A stretch of 64,000 bases of DNA from Diploptera punctata (taxonomy: Eukaryota > Arthropoda > Insecta > Blattodea > Blaberidae): NCBI GenBank assembly GCA_030220185.1, contig JASPKZ010004205.1:189157-253156 (forward strand), in the 5' to 3' direction. Below are positions 53,521 through 64,000 of the stretch, in pieces. The stretch's first letter is position 1; every line of letters begins with the position of its first letter. The notes below the pieces were generated by a model that had not been told where the DNA came from, searched no databases, and worked only from the letters and a program-made list of their open reading frames with translations. Made by a program: the position numbers and the translations under genes.

Positions 53521-54070
53521 CATAAGATTTAAATAAAAATTCTTTATACCTCACCTCATGTCCAGTCTCAAGTTCACCGCTGTGCTCTCGAGGTAGCGTG
53601 CTGCCTTGTCACGCAGCGGGCCCGGGTTCGATCCCCGGTCGGGGCAGTTTTTCTCAGTGAGGTTTTATGGGGGTTTTTCCTCACCTGTAAGACAAATGTC
53701 AGGAAATCTTTAGGGCCCAAACGGTCCCCGAAATCATATGACCATCATCATCATCATCATCATCCTTCATCGGTGTGGAAAGCAATGGGAAGCTACCACA
53801 CCTACAATTCCCTAATAAAGCTGCAAGCATAGCATGAAAATGCTACGTTTGCAGTGAAGGACCTGCATTCGGGGACAATTACTATGGATGGATGTCCAGT
53901 CTTCTATTATACCGGTTTCAAAAACTAGGTGGTTTCATCATCAGTAATATCTCGTCGACCGATGTTATGTCGTTCAAGAGAACTAGAGATGCAACCACTT
54001 AGGTTTTGAAACCGGTATAATTAGAAGACTGGATATGAGGTGAGGTATAAAGAATTTTAATTTAAAACTT
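53521..54070. mobile_element. Foldback element interrupted by SINE-A
   Basis: The left arm AATAAAAATTCTTTATACCT, CACCTCATGTCCAGTCT and CTATTATACCGGTTTC is the reverse complement of the right arm at 54005-54070. Arms are about 75 bp once the SINE at 53569-53891 is removed. The centre resembles 1315-1455. Confidence 0.75.
53569..53891 (+). mobile_element. SINE-A copy with perfect target-site duplication
   Basis: Full SINE-A (GGGTTCGATCCCCGGTCGGG box). Flanked by ATGTCCAGTCT at 53558-53568 and 53892-53902, inside the left arm of the foldback element. Confidence 0.9.
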
Positions 54071-54079
54071 AAATTAAAC

Positions 54080-54978
54080 CTCATACTGATTTTTCCTATA
54101 AGAGTTCAATCTCACCTCATAACGTGGAGCATTCTACAGGTTATGGAAAACGCAAGTAGAAATGCTCACTGTAATATATTTATTATAATAATAAACTAAA
54201 TTGACCTGAAATTGAATGTACGTAAGTAACATTTGTAAACTTTTTATACTACAGTAATATTCACTTGGCGCCACATGTTAGGCAAAGTTAGACTTTCTGT
54301 TTTGTCACATTTTTCGTGTACTCTTTTACAACACTTGTTCTTCGTAGCATGATTCGCCACGTATATTGTTCGAGAACAATCCGTGGCAAATGACACTTCG
54401 GGATATTAGGAACAATAAAGTGAATATGATATTAGGAAAACGCTACTATCTAATATTACTTCTTTCTTACTCGGTACAAATGGAATTAATGAAGTAAATT
54501 TTATACGGGAGTATTGTCCGTTATTTTTACTACTGTATGCATATTATTTCAAAAGAAACTCATTACGTTCACTTGTAATACTTTACAATAACGTAAATGT
54601 AACTCATTGATAGCCGCAGAACGCGAATAGTCTCCCAGCAAATTTAGAGATCATTCACGTGTCAGAACCAGTAACAACTAAACACGGAACAGTGTGCTAT
54701 GTAGTTAAACACAAAACTAAACCTTGGATGGGTGTACGGCTTCCGAAATGGACCACAATGAAAACTCAATGTGTTTAATTATTATAAGATCTAAACCAGT
54801 GACTTGAACATATCATTCCTTGATAATGGCATGTGGAATCATGTCGAAACGTCGGAATCAGTGGCCAGAGGCAGACCTTGAATCCATGACGCGGAAAATC
54901 CCTCCCCCTGAAAAAAAAAATAACTTTCTCAATCATATTTATATCGGCGAAAATCTACAATACGACATATTCTATTCT
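54080..54978. other. No gene seen
   Basis: AT-rich, unassigned. 54300-54480 and 54600-54760 are of average composition without motifs I recognise. Confidence 0.45.
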
Positions 54979-55291
54979 ATAGTAATTCTGCCCGAGGGCA
55001 GGTCTTTCACTGCAATCATAGCATTTTTATGTTATGCTTTGCAGCTATACTAAGGAAGTGTAGGTGTGGTAGCTTTCCGTTGCTTTCCACACCGGTGCAC
55101 CGGTGGGGGTTGATGATGATGGACGGATGATTTTCGGGAACCGTTGGGCCCTAAGCTTCCTGACATTTGTCTTACAAGTAAGGAAAAACCGGGGGAAAGA
55201 AACATCACTCAGGAGCCTGTCCCCAACGGGAATCGAACCCGTGCCCGTTCCTTGACAAGGCAGCACGCTATCTCGAGACTACAACGGTGCA
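54979..55291 (-). mobile_element. SINE-A copy
   Basis: Minus-strand SINE-A with a degraded head (ACCGTTGTAGTCTCGAGATA) and B box GGGTTCGATTCCCGTTGGGG. More diverged than the copies at 52-53 kb. Confidence 0.8.
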
Positions 55292-55292
55292 C

Positions 55293-55306
55293 TAACACAC
55301 ACACAG

Positions 55307-55345
<39 letters not shown>
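55293..55345. repeat. (CA)n and (TA)n
   Basis: About 20 CA repeats, then seven TA repeats, separating SINE-A from LINE-A. Confidence 0.9.
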
Positions 55346-55347
<2 letters not shown>

Positions 55348-55357
55348 AAAAACTCAA

Positions 55358-55547
55358 TGGCTCTATCAAACCCGTAGGTTCATGGCTGCGCTGACATAGC
55401 TCTCTATACATCCCTATCCTGAGCTAACGTTTTCTAATAATCCCTGTATAATTTATTGCCTCACATCATGGTTAATGTTACTCTCTCACCTTATTCTTCC
55501 ATCTGGCGGTTTTCCCTCTGGTTTTCTACAAGAAGCTTCCATGTACC

Positions 55548-55548
<1 letters not shown>
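55358..55548 (-). mobile_element. LINE-A 3' end
   Basis: Minus strand: EASCRKPEGKPPDGRIR-like, NINHDVR, DRDV*RAMSAQP*TYGF-like, ending at the GTTTGATAG region. 5'-truncated into the following (TA)n. Confidence 0.7.
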
Positions 55549-55550
<2 letters not shown>

Positions 55551-55614
<64 letters not shown>

Positions 55615-55945
55615 AGGGAGAGAGAGAGGGAGAGGGGGAGAGAGAGAGAGAAAGAGAGAGAGATAGAGAGAGAGAGGGAGGGAGAGGGAGGGAGGGAAGG
55701 GGTGATGGGGAGAGGGGAGAGGGAGAGAGAGAGAGAGAGGGAGAGAGAGGGAGAGAGAGAGAGGGAGAGAGAGAGAGAGGGAGAGAGAGAGAGAGAGAGG
55801 GAGAGAGAGAGAGGGAGAGAGAGAGAGGAGAGAGAGAGAGAGGAGAGAGAGAGGGAGAGAGCGAGAGAGAGGGAGAGAGAGGGAGAGGGAGAGAGAGGGA
55901 GAAGGAGAGAGAGAGAGGGAGAGGGAGAGAGAGAGAGAGTAGAGA
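55551..55945. repeat. (TA)n passing into a 360-bp impure (GA)n tract
   Basis: About 15 TA repeats, then GAGAGA with frequent GGGA units to 55940. Long Arg/Glu or Ser/Leu frames on both strands are artefacts of this tract. Confidence 0.95.
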
Positions 55946-56345
55946 GAGATGTTTGTCATTAAATAATTAATATGAAATATACTTTTATGAGGATTTTAAT
56001 TTCAAAAGCGTTTTCTACATGACCGAACATGGAAAGTGAGAAATTCATTGAATTGAATAATTCTGGAGTTTACGATTCAGAGTCGCTTCTGCAAGTTTCC
56101 AGTGAAAGAACACACACATTGTTTGCTGTGAAATCACACCCAGAGATACTACAATTATTGAAATAACAAAGTGAAGGAAACACCAATATATATAATTAAC
56201 TACTCCAAATGTTCCAACTCGAGCTGACATGGGTGGTTTCCAAGTACACTATCATCACAAAGTTACACAACTAATTCGCTTCACATTTATAACGCCAAAA
56301 AAATATCTGTTTTGTAAACCAGAGAATTGTATTTGTTCCAATGCC
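55946..56345. other. No gene seen
   Basis: Mixed-composition sequence without recognisable features. Confidence 0.45.
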
Positions 56346-56350
56346 ACTCA

Positions 56351-56665
56351 CTACAGTTTTCGTTCTTCGGGTTTCGGGCTAAGAAACTGTAACGCGTTAT
56401 GGTGATCTATTTTTAGTTTACGCACGAATTGAGTAGACAATTTTTCGTAGATGATTATTTTTGTCCAAATGCAACCAGATTGTCTTACAACATTTTTGGC
56501 ATTCTCTCCTGGAACTGACGGAATAATATCCCAATCAAATTGTGACGCCTCAGAATAACGACGTTTGAATTTCGCGGGCAAAGGCGAGAATAATAGTGCT
56601 CTCGCATTGGTCAGAATAGATTTGCGAGTCGCCGGATCGCGAGTCAAAAGGCCCGCGCAAACCAA
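56351..56665 (-). other. Repeated unrecognised ORF family, 104 codons
   Basis: The minus frame MVCAGLLTRDPATRKSILTN ... YSEASQFDWDIIPSVPGENA ... KLSTQFVRKLKIDHHNALQF, then LSPKPEERKL and stop. The last 30 codons have a homologous but broken reading at 61745-61655 (RFVEIVYELKVDYINAIYPP), so it is a dispersed family rather than a single gene. No domain recognised; possibly a coding relic of an unknown transposable element. Confidence 0.4.
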
Positions 56666-56689
56666 AAAAAAAATATCTGGGCCCTCATT

Positions 56690-56845
56690 CCACGTATTTT
56701 TTTAGACACATCTACCCCCCGTTCGGGAAAGATCGGCGTCCAGAAGGTTCCAATCGGGAGCATCTAGACCTTGGGCCTAGAAGATTTCCTGCCCTGCCCT
56801 ATATATTTGTGGCGAGGGCAGGGGTCTATTCAGTCCTGTTTTTGA
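56690..56845. other. GC-richer patch, unassigned
   Basis: CCCCCGTTCGGGAAAGATCG and GACCTTGGGCCTAGAAG, with a CTGCCCTGCCCT / AGGGCAGGGG inverted pair at 56791-56832 that can form a hairpin. No copy elsewhere in the window. Confidence 0.4.
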
Positions 56846-56849
56846 TAGC

Positions 56850-56851
56850 GG

Positions 56852-56912
<61 letters not shown>

Positions 56913-57115
56913 TTTTATTCATTCTGGCAGAGTTAAGGCCATAAGGCCTTCTCTTCCACTTAACCAGCACAAATACAAATAAATATTTGACAAATAAAGA
57001 TATACACTATACTAATTATAAACAGTTTAAGATACATTAACTGTAGCAATGTATATTTCATGTACAAACCAAAATTTTATACGATAATAACAATAATAAT
57101 ACTTACGATAATAAC

Positions 57116-57170
<55 letters not shown>

Positions 57171-57175
57171 TAATA
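56850..57175 (-). mobile_element. LINE-B 3' UTR, minus strand
   Basis: (AAT)n at 56851-56911, then the inverted terminal block CTGGCAGAGTTAAGGCCATA with GGCC-ATAA-GGCC, TTCCACTTAACCAGCACAAA, and inner UTR matching 41420-41550, followed by a second (AAT)n at 57115-57170. Confidence 0.8.
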
Positions 57176-57414
57176 AAAATAATATAATAAAAGAATATAA
57201 TTGTTTGTGAGATAAACTTTAAATCAAGATTAATTGGTGTTACTAATTGTGATTAACTGTTTACTGATAATTTGTAGAAGTAAATAAAGTGATTTGTTAG
57301 AATTTACTCGAATTCTGTGTGGATTATTTACGAACCGTTCTCATCTGCTACAATAACATGGGTGACAAATTATAACGAAGCATCAAGGACAGTTCTTAAA
57401 CCTGGATTTAACCT

Positions 57415-57527
57415 GATTTTTTGCTCGATAGTGCATTTTGTCGTACTTACAGCAATGGCGATCATGTTTGAAAGTTCAACTTCCTACATTTCGGGGTTGC
57501 CAACCTAAATAACTATACTGTAATAAA

Positions 57528-57559
<32 letters not shown>

Positions 57560-58200
57560 GCTTTATTTTACCTGGCAGAGTTAAGGCCTTAAGGCCTTGC
57601 CTGCCTGAATCAGGTTTTAAAAAATACAAAAAAAAAATAGTCTTACATCTAAATTACAATAAACATAAATGATTACATGTTATAAAAACAATATATATAG
57701 GCTATATCTATAGCTTACTGTAATATTACATATTACAAGCCACGTGTGGGAAGTAAAACCACTGCCCTCTATGTATACTACGTACAATGTCTATATAAAA
57801 TATCCAATAAGTTTAAGTGTTAATATACATTATACGAAACAAATCACTGCATTTTAAATGAACTGAACTTTATTTGAAACAATATAAAACAATAAATACG
57901 TACTTCCCGCCTTTTTTAACTGATGTCACGGCCTCCTGTATTTCAACTAATAAACATTGCCCACACTGTTAACGTCAGTCAGTTGTTTATAATGAACGCA
58001 AATATGCCCATCAAATATGTTATTATTTTACTATTATTTATTATTTTGAAAACACCGTCGCGCAAAAAATAATGTACAACGCACGTGTGTGAAGTGTTTT
58101 ACATTATCTCGGAAATTAAAAACCTCGCTATCACTCGATTTTTAAGCATTTCCTCGCTTCTGTAAAAATCACTTCCCAACCTCGCATTGCAATATACTAT
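57415..58200 (-). repeat. Inverted-repeat family IR2, copy 2 (contains a LINE-B insert)
   Basis: Reverse complement of 41699-42292: GTGCATTTTGTCGTACTTAC, GGTTGCCAACCTAAATA, AAATGAACTGAACTTTATTT, GCCCACACTGTTAACGTCAG, CACTTCCCAACCTCGCATTG. Interrupted at 57526-57715. Confidence 0.75.
57526..57715 (-). mobile_element. LINE-B 3' end inserted in IR2, with TSD
   Basis: (AAT)n, then ACCTGGCAGAGTTAAGGCCT (GGCC-TTAA-GGCC) and a short stretch of 3' UTR. Flanked by TACTGTAATA at 57516-57525 and 57716-57725. Confidence 0.75.
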
Positions 58201-58244
58201 TCCTTAACGTCATAATTCAATAACAATAAAACTGCCATTGCAGA

Positions 58245-58282
<38 letters not shown>

Positions 58283-59084
58283 CTAGTATTTGAAGTTAAA
58301 ATTTCATTTATTTGTTATAGAATATGATACAATTTTATCTAAATATAGATATGCCCGAGCCAAACATAAATTGGATGGCTTTTATATAACTTGAAAGAAA
58401 CCAAGCACCAAACAAATAAAACTGAGTAAAGCTTTTCTAATATATCTTTATTAAAAATATGAAGCATTTTTAAATATAATTACAATGGCATGCAGTATAT
58501 ATTAATATATTAAAAAACATATGTAATATACAAGTTTTTATTCATTTCATAATAGAAATGACTGTAGAAAATACGAATAACTTAAATTCAATTCAGGGTG
58601 CTTGGTTCTTTTTATATAAAACGCGTCCAATTTATTTAAAAATTAATTCAGGGTGAATTATTTAAGATATTTCTCAAAATACATACATATTTTAAAGCTA
58701 ATTTTACCTTAATTAACACGAAAACATTTAATAATGTCAGCTAATTAGAATCAGATATATTATTTGTATAATTATAAGGCTTTTTATCCTTTTTCGCTGC
58801 AGACTCCCCTAAAAATATGTCCTATTAATTATTTTTATAGTTTATTTTCCAGAAGCAGCTCATTATATATAAATATACCATTCTGGTACTGCCCTGAACG
58901 TATTCAGGGGACGATTCCATTAAAGAGCGAACACAAAAGTAAATCTTTATTCACACAGTTTTAAATTTAGAAATATATTGTTACAATAAATAAATGTACA
59001 AATCAATATTATTTAGTCTGTAATGCATTTACAAATACGTAAAATATTATAAGATTTCATAATATAATATCTCAACAATCTCTT
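58201..59084. other. No gene seen; (TA)n
   Basis: (TA)n at 58248-58280. Otherwise very AT-rich sequence with no repeat family or coding region. Confidence 0.5.
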
Positions 59085-59445
59085 TTATATGGTAGTGAAT
59101 GTTGAAACACTACGACGAACTGATAAAAGCAGAATCAACACATCCCAAATGAGATTTCGATGGTCAATACCAGGTGTTACCTTGAGAGTCCAAATGAGGA
59201 GTGATGATATCAGAACTCAATGGGGTGTTAAAAAAAAAGATGGCGAAAGTCCAGCTTCATCGACATAAATAGAGACAGCACGTTCTTAGGATGCCAGAAC
59301 ATCGTTCAACAAAACAAAATATTAAATTATCACCCTACAGGAAACAGAGACGTAGGTCGACCTCATCACAATTGGACAGATCAGTTCCAGTTGTTGTTCA
59401 CACACGGGAATAAACCCAAACCTGTGTTTTTAGTAAAAGAAGAAG
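59085..59445 (+). mobile_element. LINE C-terminal remnant with (AAG) tail
   Basis: LLYGSECW-like start, RRTDKSRINTSQMRFRWSIP, RVQMRSDDIRTQWGV, frameshift, then a QLHRHK*RQHVLRMPEHRS-like and GNRDVGRPHHNWTDQF end. Confidence 0.6.
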
Positions 59446-59788
59446 TAAAATATTATAGTACAAAGATTAAGAATAAAGCAATCACATATATACTCGTAAT
59501 ATGTGTACAATATATAGCATTAATTAAAAAAACACTAAATTAAAAAAAAATCAAATAACAACAGATCATTCTAGTATCAATGTGAAAAAATTCCTTAACA
59601 TATATTTTTTATTATGTTATTCTGTCCTTAGGCTGGATATTTTTCAATAATTTTGTCAAAAATATAGTATCGAAATTGCTTTCAATTTTGAAAGCAGTTG
59701 TAGAATGACATTTCGAATTTGCTAATCTAGAGTAAGCTATTTTTTTATATTTATGTGAGATTTTTTAAAATAGTTACTTTTTTGTATA
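59446..59788. other. No gene seen
   Basis: AT-rich, nothing recognisable. Confidence 0.5.
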
Positions 59789-59799
59789 TAATTTATATA

Positions 59800-60132
59800 C
59801 ATCCATCCATAGTAATTCTGTCCGAAGGTAGGTCCTTCACTGCAATCATAGCATTTTCATGCTATGCTTGCAGCTTTACGAGGGAATTGTAGGTGTGGTA
59901 GCTTCCCACACCGGTGAAGGATGATGATGATGATGACGATAATGATAAGGGTGATGATGGCCATATGATTTCGGGGACCGTTTGAGCCTTAAAGTTCTCC
60001 CGACATTTGTCTTACAGGCGAGGAAAAAACCCGATAAAAACCTCATCCAGAAAAATTGCCCCGACCGGGGATCGAACCCGGGCCCGCTGCGTGACAAGGC
60101 AGCACGCTACCTCGAGACCACAGCGGTGGACT
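59800..60132 (-). mobile_element. SINE-A copy with target-site duplication
   Basis: Full minus-strand copy. TAATTTATATA occurs at 59789-59799 and 60133-60143. It contains an expanded internal GATGATGAT / GATAATGATAAG run. Confidence 0.9.
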
Positions 60133-60144
60133 TAATTTATATAG

Positions 60145-60632
60145 AAGGTTGTAATAAATATGATACATTTTAAATACTTTGCAATGAGAGAATAAAAGTT
60201 CTGATGAATATTGCATCGGTTTTTCCAAGCATAGGTCTAATCTTATATTTCTTTACAATGTTTTGAAGGAATAAAGGAATTTTGTCTCTCTCTCTGTAGG
60301 CCTAGAGTAGAATCAAATCGTGGAATAACTAACTTAGGAACTGATTAGTTATTTGATAACGCAATCGTCGGTAATTTCATAGAGCTGTTAATTTGGCATT
60401 AGCTCTATACTATTGTATGAAGTCTGTATTGTCTATTCAACTGAAACAACTGACGGTATACCATCTGGTAAGGGTAGCTACTACTACGTATTGTTGAACA
60501 AGTACACAATTCCAATTTCCCGGGTTGCACTAGTAGCAACAACCTGAGCTGGTCACAAGAAATCAATCTGACAACAGTAATAGCCAAATTGCTTTTAACC
60601 CTTACAGTCGCATATAATGGATTCATTTTCTT
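60145..60632. other. No gene seen
   Basis: Moderate composition; an 81-codon minus frame has no recognisable domain. Confidence 0.45.
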
Positions 60633-60647
60633 ATTCCTCAAGGCGTC

Positions 60648-60944
60648 CACCGCTGTGGTCTCGAGGTAGCGTGCTGCTTCGATCCCCGGTCGGGGCAGTT
60701 TTTCTGGGTGAGGTTTTTATCGGGGTTTTTCCTCACCTGTGAGACAAATGTCAGGAAAACTTTAAGGTCCAAACGGTCCCCGAAATCATATGACCATCAT
60801 CATCATCATCATCACCATCCGGTGTGTGGAAAGCAACGGGAAGCTACCACACCTACACAATTCCCTAGAAAAGCTGCAAGCATAGCATGAAGATGCTATG
60901 ACTGCAGTGAAGGACCTGCCTTCGGGCAGAATTACTATGGATGG
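60648..60944 (+). mobile_element. SINE-A copy with 15-bp perfect target-site duplication
   Basis: The head lacks about 25 bp between the A- and B-box regions (GTGCTGCTTCGATCCCCGGT). ATTCCTCAAGGCGTC occurs at 60633-60647 and 60945-60959 without change, so this insertion is recent. Confidence 0.95.
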
Positions 60945-61199
60945 ATTCCTCAAGGCGTCACAGCTCAAACTGAGGATTAGGTTCTGTCACAATATGCCTT
61001 CATTCTTCCTATTAAACATCTCATTACAGTTTATTACTTTCCTGTATTTTTTATTAATCTTTTTTCAAGTAAAATACGAGATTCGAGCTGTTCTTCCGTT
61101 GTATATATTTTCTTTTACTAGTTTTAATTTTGACTTAAACTTTATTGTATTATTATATATTATTTTTACTATTGTTCAGTTAATCATTTAGTATAATAT

Positions 61200-61460
61200 C
61201 ATCAATTCGTGTCCAACTCAGAGTCGGGTCGAGGGATGAGATGAGATGAATCCCCCTATATAGAGGTCTGTGAATGACAAGGGTGCCGACCAACCACGCC
61301 TGACGCATCACAGGAGCAGATGAAATAAATTAAACGAAATGGATGAGATAAATATGGAGAGACGGTGGAATGAAATCGTGGCTGGGGAAAACGCGAGAAA
61401 CCCCGAGAAAAACCTGCCCAAGCTCCGTTTCGTCCACCACGAAACGCACATGGAGCGAAC
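61200..61460 (-). mobile_element. SINE-D copy, head missing
   Basis: Minus strand: GGTTTTTCTCGGGGTTTCTC, CATCTGCTCCTGTGATGCGT, CAGGCGTGGTTGGTCGGCAC; the tail is AGTTGGACACGAATTGAT. The tRNA-like head is lost. Confidence 0.7.
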
Positions 61461-61519
61461 AATAATCGTTTAGTATATAATATTCTTGTGATTTTTTTTT
61501 TTGCATTTGGATGTAACAT

Positions 61520-61600
61520 ATGTATGTCCTAGTGAGTGGAAGAAAAGGCCACATGGCCTAAACTCCACCAGGCTAAATAAATAATTAAATAAATCTCATC
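61520..61600 (+). mobile_element. LINE-B-type 3' terminus
   Basis: GAGTGGAAGAAAAGGCCACA with GGCC-ACAT-GGCC at 61547-61558, TAAACTCCACCAGGCTAAAT and an AATA-rich tail. Confidence 0.65.
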
Positions 61601-61654
61601 TTCTTCAAGATTGTATATGTGTGTATTCTAATGCCACCCACTAAACTATTCATG

Positions 61655-61745
61655 CTTCGGGTTCCGTGTTGGGCGGATAGATGGCGTTAATGTAGTCAAC
61701 TTTCAATTCATACACAATTTCGACAAACCTCTTTACATACAGTAG
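61655..61745 (-). pseudogene. Remnant homologous to the ORF at 56351-56665
   Basis: The minus frame YVKRFVEIVYELKVDYINAI, YPPNTEPEA, stop, aligns with KLSTQFVRKLKIDHHNALQF...PKPEERKL; flanking non-coding bases (GTGGGTGGCATTAGAA / GTGAGTGGCATTGGAA) match as well. Confidence 0.5.
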
Positions 61746-62774
61746 ATGATGTCACAGAGCGCCCGAATAGAGGGAAAATTGAGTACAGTGACATCTACAA
61801 ATTTTCGGTCGTTTACGATGAACTACAATGAGCAAATTACAATGGTAGCGGTGTTTCGTAGTAACATAATATGTAACTAAATAGAAACAAATGCAAGGCA
61901 CACGACATGTTCACTCGCGATTATGGAAAATTAGCCATTTTATAACTTGAAATTTGTAACTGCTAACATTTCGTTCTCTGTGGACGGTACTGTAAAAATT
62001 ATATATTATCGAAAGTTAAAAATTATTACTTAGATTTTATTTTACTCTAATTTATAAGTAAATAATTTATATAACTATTATAACTTGTTTACGTTTTTAA
62101 TGTGAATCTATTTTCAAAGATAAACCTACTAGAAGGATTCTAAGATTTGTTAGGTTAGGAAGAGTGATGTTAGAGTACAGCCATTTCTAATAAACATTTA
62201 AAAAAGTGAGTGACTTTATAATGGATTTCAGATGTACGACATGGCTAAGGTTCTTTAATAAATAATGTATAAAGTATGTATGTGAGAATAAGGGTGTAGG
62301 TCAATTGCACATATTTAAAAGAGCTCATAATGCACGTTTTTAAATGTTAATGAACGAAAATAAATTAACATGTTTTATTTATTTTCATTCTTCCCTTCTG
62401 TTAAAATTAAAGAAAATCTTTAGGTCTGAGAGGCTGGGTACAAATAATTCCATAATTTGTGATAAATTAAAATTTTATTTATTCCTATAAAAGTTCAATT
62501 CCATGATTATTCGCCAGATGACGTTGTATAATTATAATTCATTATTTTACCATCAGACGGTGCTGAATTTCATATTAGTACGAGAAAAAATCGAAAAAAA
62601 ATTAGATGTCTTTAGTTGTTCTACACTAGCGCCGCTTGTGGCATGTACGCGAAACTTGTCCACTTCCTTCTCTGGGTCCTCTGTGGATGATGTTTTGTTT
62701 ACAGGGAGGAGTATGAGATGAGTGAGTATACATTTATATGTTTGTGCATGTTTATGTGTTGTATGAGGGAGATG
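61746..62774. other. No gene seen
   Basis: AT-rich. 62610-62710 is richer in G+C and may be part of an unknown repeat; two opposed frames over it have no recognised domain. Confidence 0.45.
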
Positions 62775-62945
62775 AAGAAAAGGGGGAAGGTGAAACCCGG
62801 TGCCGGCATATAACACCAAGGGGAACGCCTGGCTTAACGTTCTCACCCGAAGGACGAATCGCTAACAACAGTACCACATGGTTTCTCAATATAGTACTGC
62901 GGAGGAATTTGGAATTTAATGCAGGAATCTGGTGCGTAGTTTAGC
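62775..62945 (+). repeat. GC-richer block, probable repeat
   Basis: GGGGGAAGGTGAAACCCGGT, GCCGGCATATAACACCAAGG and CTCACCCGAAGGACGAATCG resemble a dispersed insect repeat I have seen but cannot name. Single copy here. Confidence 0.35.
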
Positions 62946-63149
62946 AATTAAAAAGTGTACACTATCACCCCTCCCGGCCTCGATATTGAAAATTTTATTT
63001 ACAATTAAATTCGTTAAATTAATTGAATAATTAAAATTTACAAAGAATACCACTTGAGCCAGCACTCCGGACCCTTCAAGACTTCCTCCACGGATTAGAA
63101 TCTCCTTTTCCTTGGTCAATCGCCCTTAACTTACCAAACATTTCTCCAG

Positions 63150-63470
63150 GAAAGATTTTATAACTTTCTTTGTTTTGATATTCGTTTGACATGACCTAGC
63201 CATACAAACATCGAGATTTAATGAATTTTAAAATATCTTCTCCATCACTGTGTTGTTCTGACTCTTGATTCGTTCATATTCTCCATACTTCGCTATCATT
63301 TACTCGGAAATGCATTTATCCCAAATTTTCCTCTCAAAATTTCGCAGTGAAGATTTATTAACTTTAGACATAGTCCATGATTCAATTCCATATACAAAGT
63401 CAGGTCTAATTAGAGTTATATCCGTATATGATACCAACTTATTAATTTTTGACAAAAAAGATGATTTTTA
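63150..63470 (-). mobile_element. LINE fragment, unassigned
   Basis: Minus strand: LVSYTDITLIRPDFVYGIES, WTMSKVNKSSLRNFERKIWD, KCISE, frameshift, then a basic end. The 'YG.E.W...' order is the usual LINE C-terminal region. Confidence 0.6.
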
Positions 63471-63554
63471 GAAGGATGATATTACAATAATATATTTTAT
63501 TGTATGCAGCTGCTCTTTTACAAATTTCTTGAGAAATTAAATTGACATTATTTA

Positions 63555-63745
63555 CAAGTGAATCACATGGTGTCTTGGTACAGAGCTATGGAACTTGCGC
63601 TGGTTCAAGTCCCCTAGGAGGAGGAAATTTTCTCGTAGAATTTCGGCCAGAGTGGGACTGCTGCCCACGCAGCATCATGAATAATTTTGGTAGCTACGAC
63701 AAGAAGAGGCTAGAGATTGAGAAAACCAGCTCTATGTGGATCCAC
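63555..63745 (+). mobile_element. tRNA-like SINE
   Basis: A-box-like TGGTGTCTTGGTACAGAG and B-box-like TGGTTCAAGTCCCC, body TTCTCGTAGAATTTCGGCCA, AGTGGGACTGCTGCCCACGC (a palindromic pair), then TACGACAAGAAGAGGCTAG. Single copy. Confidence 0.5.
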
Positions 63746-63825
63746 TATAGTTAGAGTTAGAGTTGTTCTAATGTTACTTATTTACTCATTTGAATGTGAC
63801 ATAACTTAATACATAACCAAATTAT

Positions 63826-63866
<41 letters not shown>

Positions 63867-64000
63867 CAGAGAGAGACAGAGAGAGACAGAGAGGACACAG
63901 AGAGAGGAAGAGAGAGAGAGAGAGAGAGGAGAGGGGGAGAGAGGGAAGAGAGAGAGAGAGATAGAGATGGAGATAGATGGATAGAGAGAGAGAGAAGAGA
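63826..64000. repeat. (GA)n tract running off the window
   Basis: GAGAGA with ACAGAGAG and GGGA interruptions; the end lies outside. Confidence 0.95.

Noticed and set aside
55475..55962. 157-codon Ser/Leu frame and matching Arg/Glu frames
   Set aside because: They read through an impure (GA)n tract; codon content is dictated by the dinucleotide repeat.
57317..57508. 63-codon frame near IR2
   Set aside because: It overlaps the non-coding IR2 repeat and is not conserved in the copy at 41.7 kb.

Overview
The window is AT-rich, repeat-saturated eukaryotic nuclear DNA. Several families of tRNA-derived SINEs, many 5'-truncated LINE copies with reverse-transcriptase C-terminal remnants, simple-repeat tails of (AAT), (GAT), (AAG) or (GTAA) type, a pogo/Tigger transposase remnant and a DUF4817-type helix-turn-helix fragment together suggest an arthropod. 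A large-genome polyneopteran insect such as a cockroach fits best, from memory of its repeat families; no search was run. I found no convincing host gene, rRNA, functional tRNA, LTR retrotransposon, viral gene or CRISPR array.

Layout. 1-14 kb: one arm of a dispersed inverted repeat, two copies of a 'CCCGGCGTGCGCTGCT' element, SINE families B and C, LINE-A and LINE-B 3' ends and a locally scrambled 54-bp minisatellite. 14-18.5 kb: stacked LINE 3' ends with long AAT/ATT runs, including a LINE-A copy invaded by an inverted 3' end of its own family. 18.5-25.5 kb: sparse SINE and LINE debris. 25.7-27 kb: the longest open frame, a 381-codon reverse-transcriptase fragment bounded by a 29-30 bp direct repeat. 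27.4-36 kb: the second arm of the first inverted repeat, a short TIR element encoding only an HTH domain, more LINEs, and a 1.8-kb TIR element with iterated TCATTTCGAAAAGG motifs and a broken, intron-like gene remnant.

37-46 kb: LINE remnants, an inverted-repeat family whose partner lies at 57.4-58.2 kb, a tail-to-tail LINE-C pair and the Tigger-like element. 48.47-49.88 kb: the most unusual object, a GC-rich 1.4-kb insertion with a perfect 14-bp target-site duplication inside a LINE 3' region. It is built from about seven diverged units of roughly 150-190 bp. Each unit carries short hairpins whose stems vary with paired changes while one loop stays fixed, which suggests a structured RNA. I do not recognise it.

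51-61 kb: a local tandem duplication, a foldback element, six SINE-A copies (several with clear target-site duplications), LINE tails and long GA tracts. 61-64 kb: mostly unassignable AT-rich sequence with a few repeat fragments and a GA tract running off the end.

Family letters (SINE-A to F, LINE-A to H, IR1, IR2, elements X, Y, Z) are local labels defined by similarity inside this window. Element limits are by eye and may be off by tens of bases.
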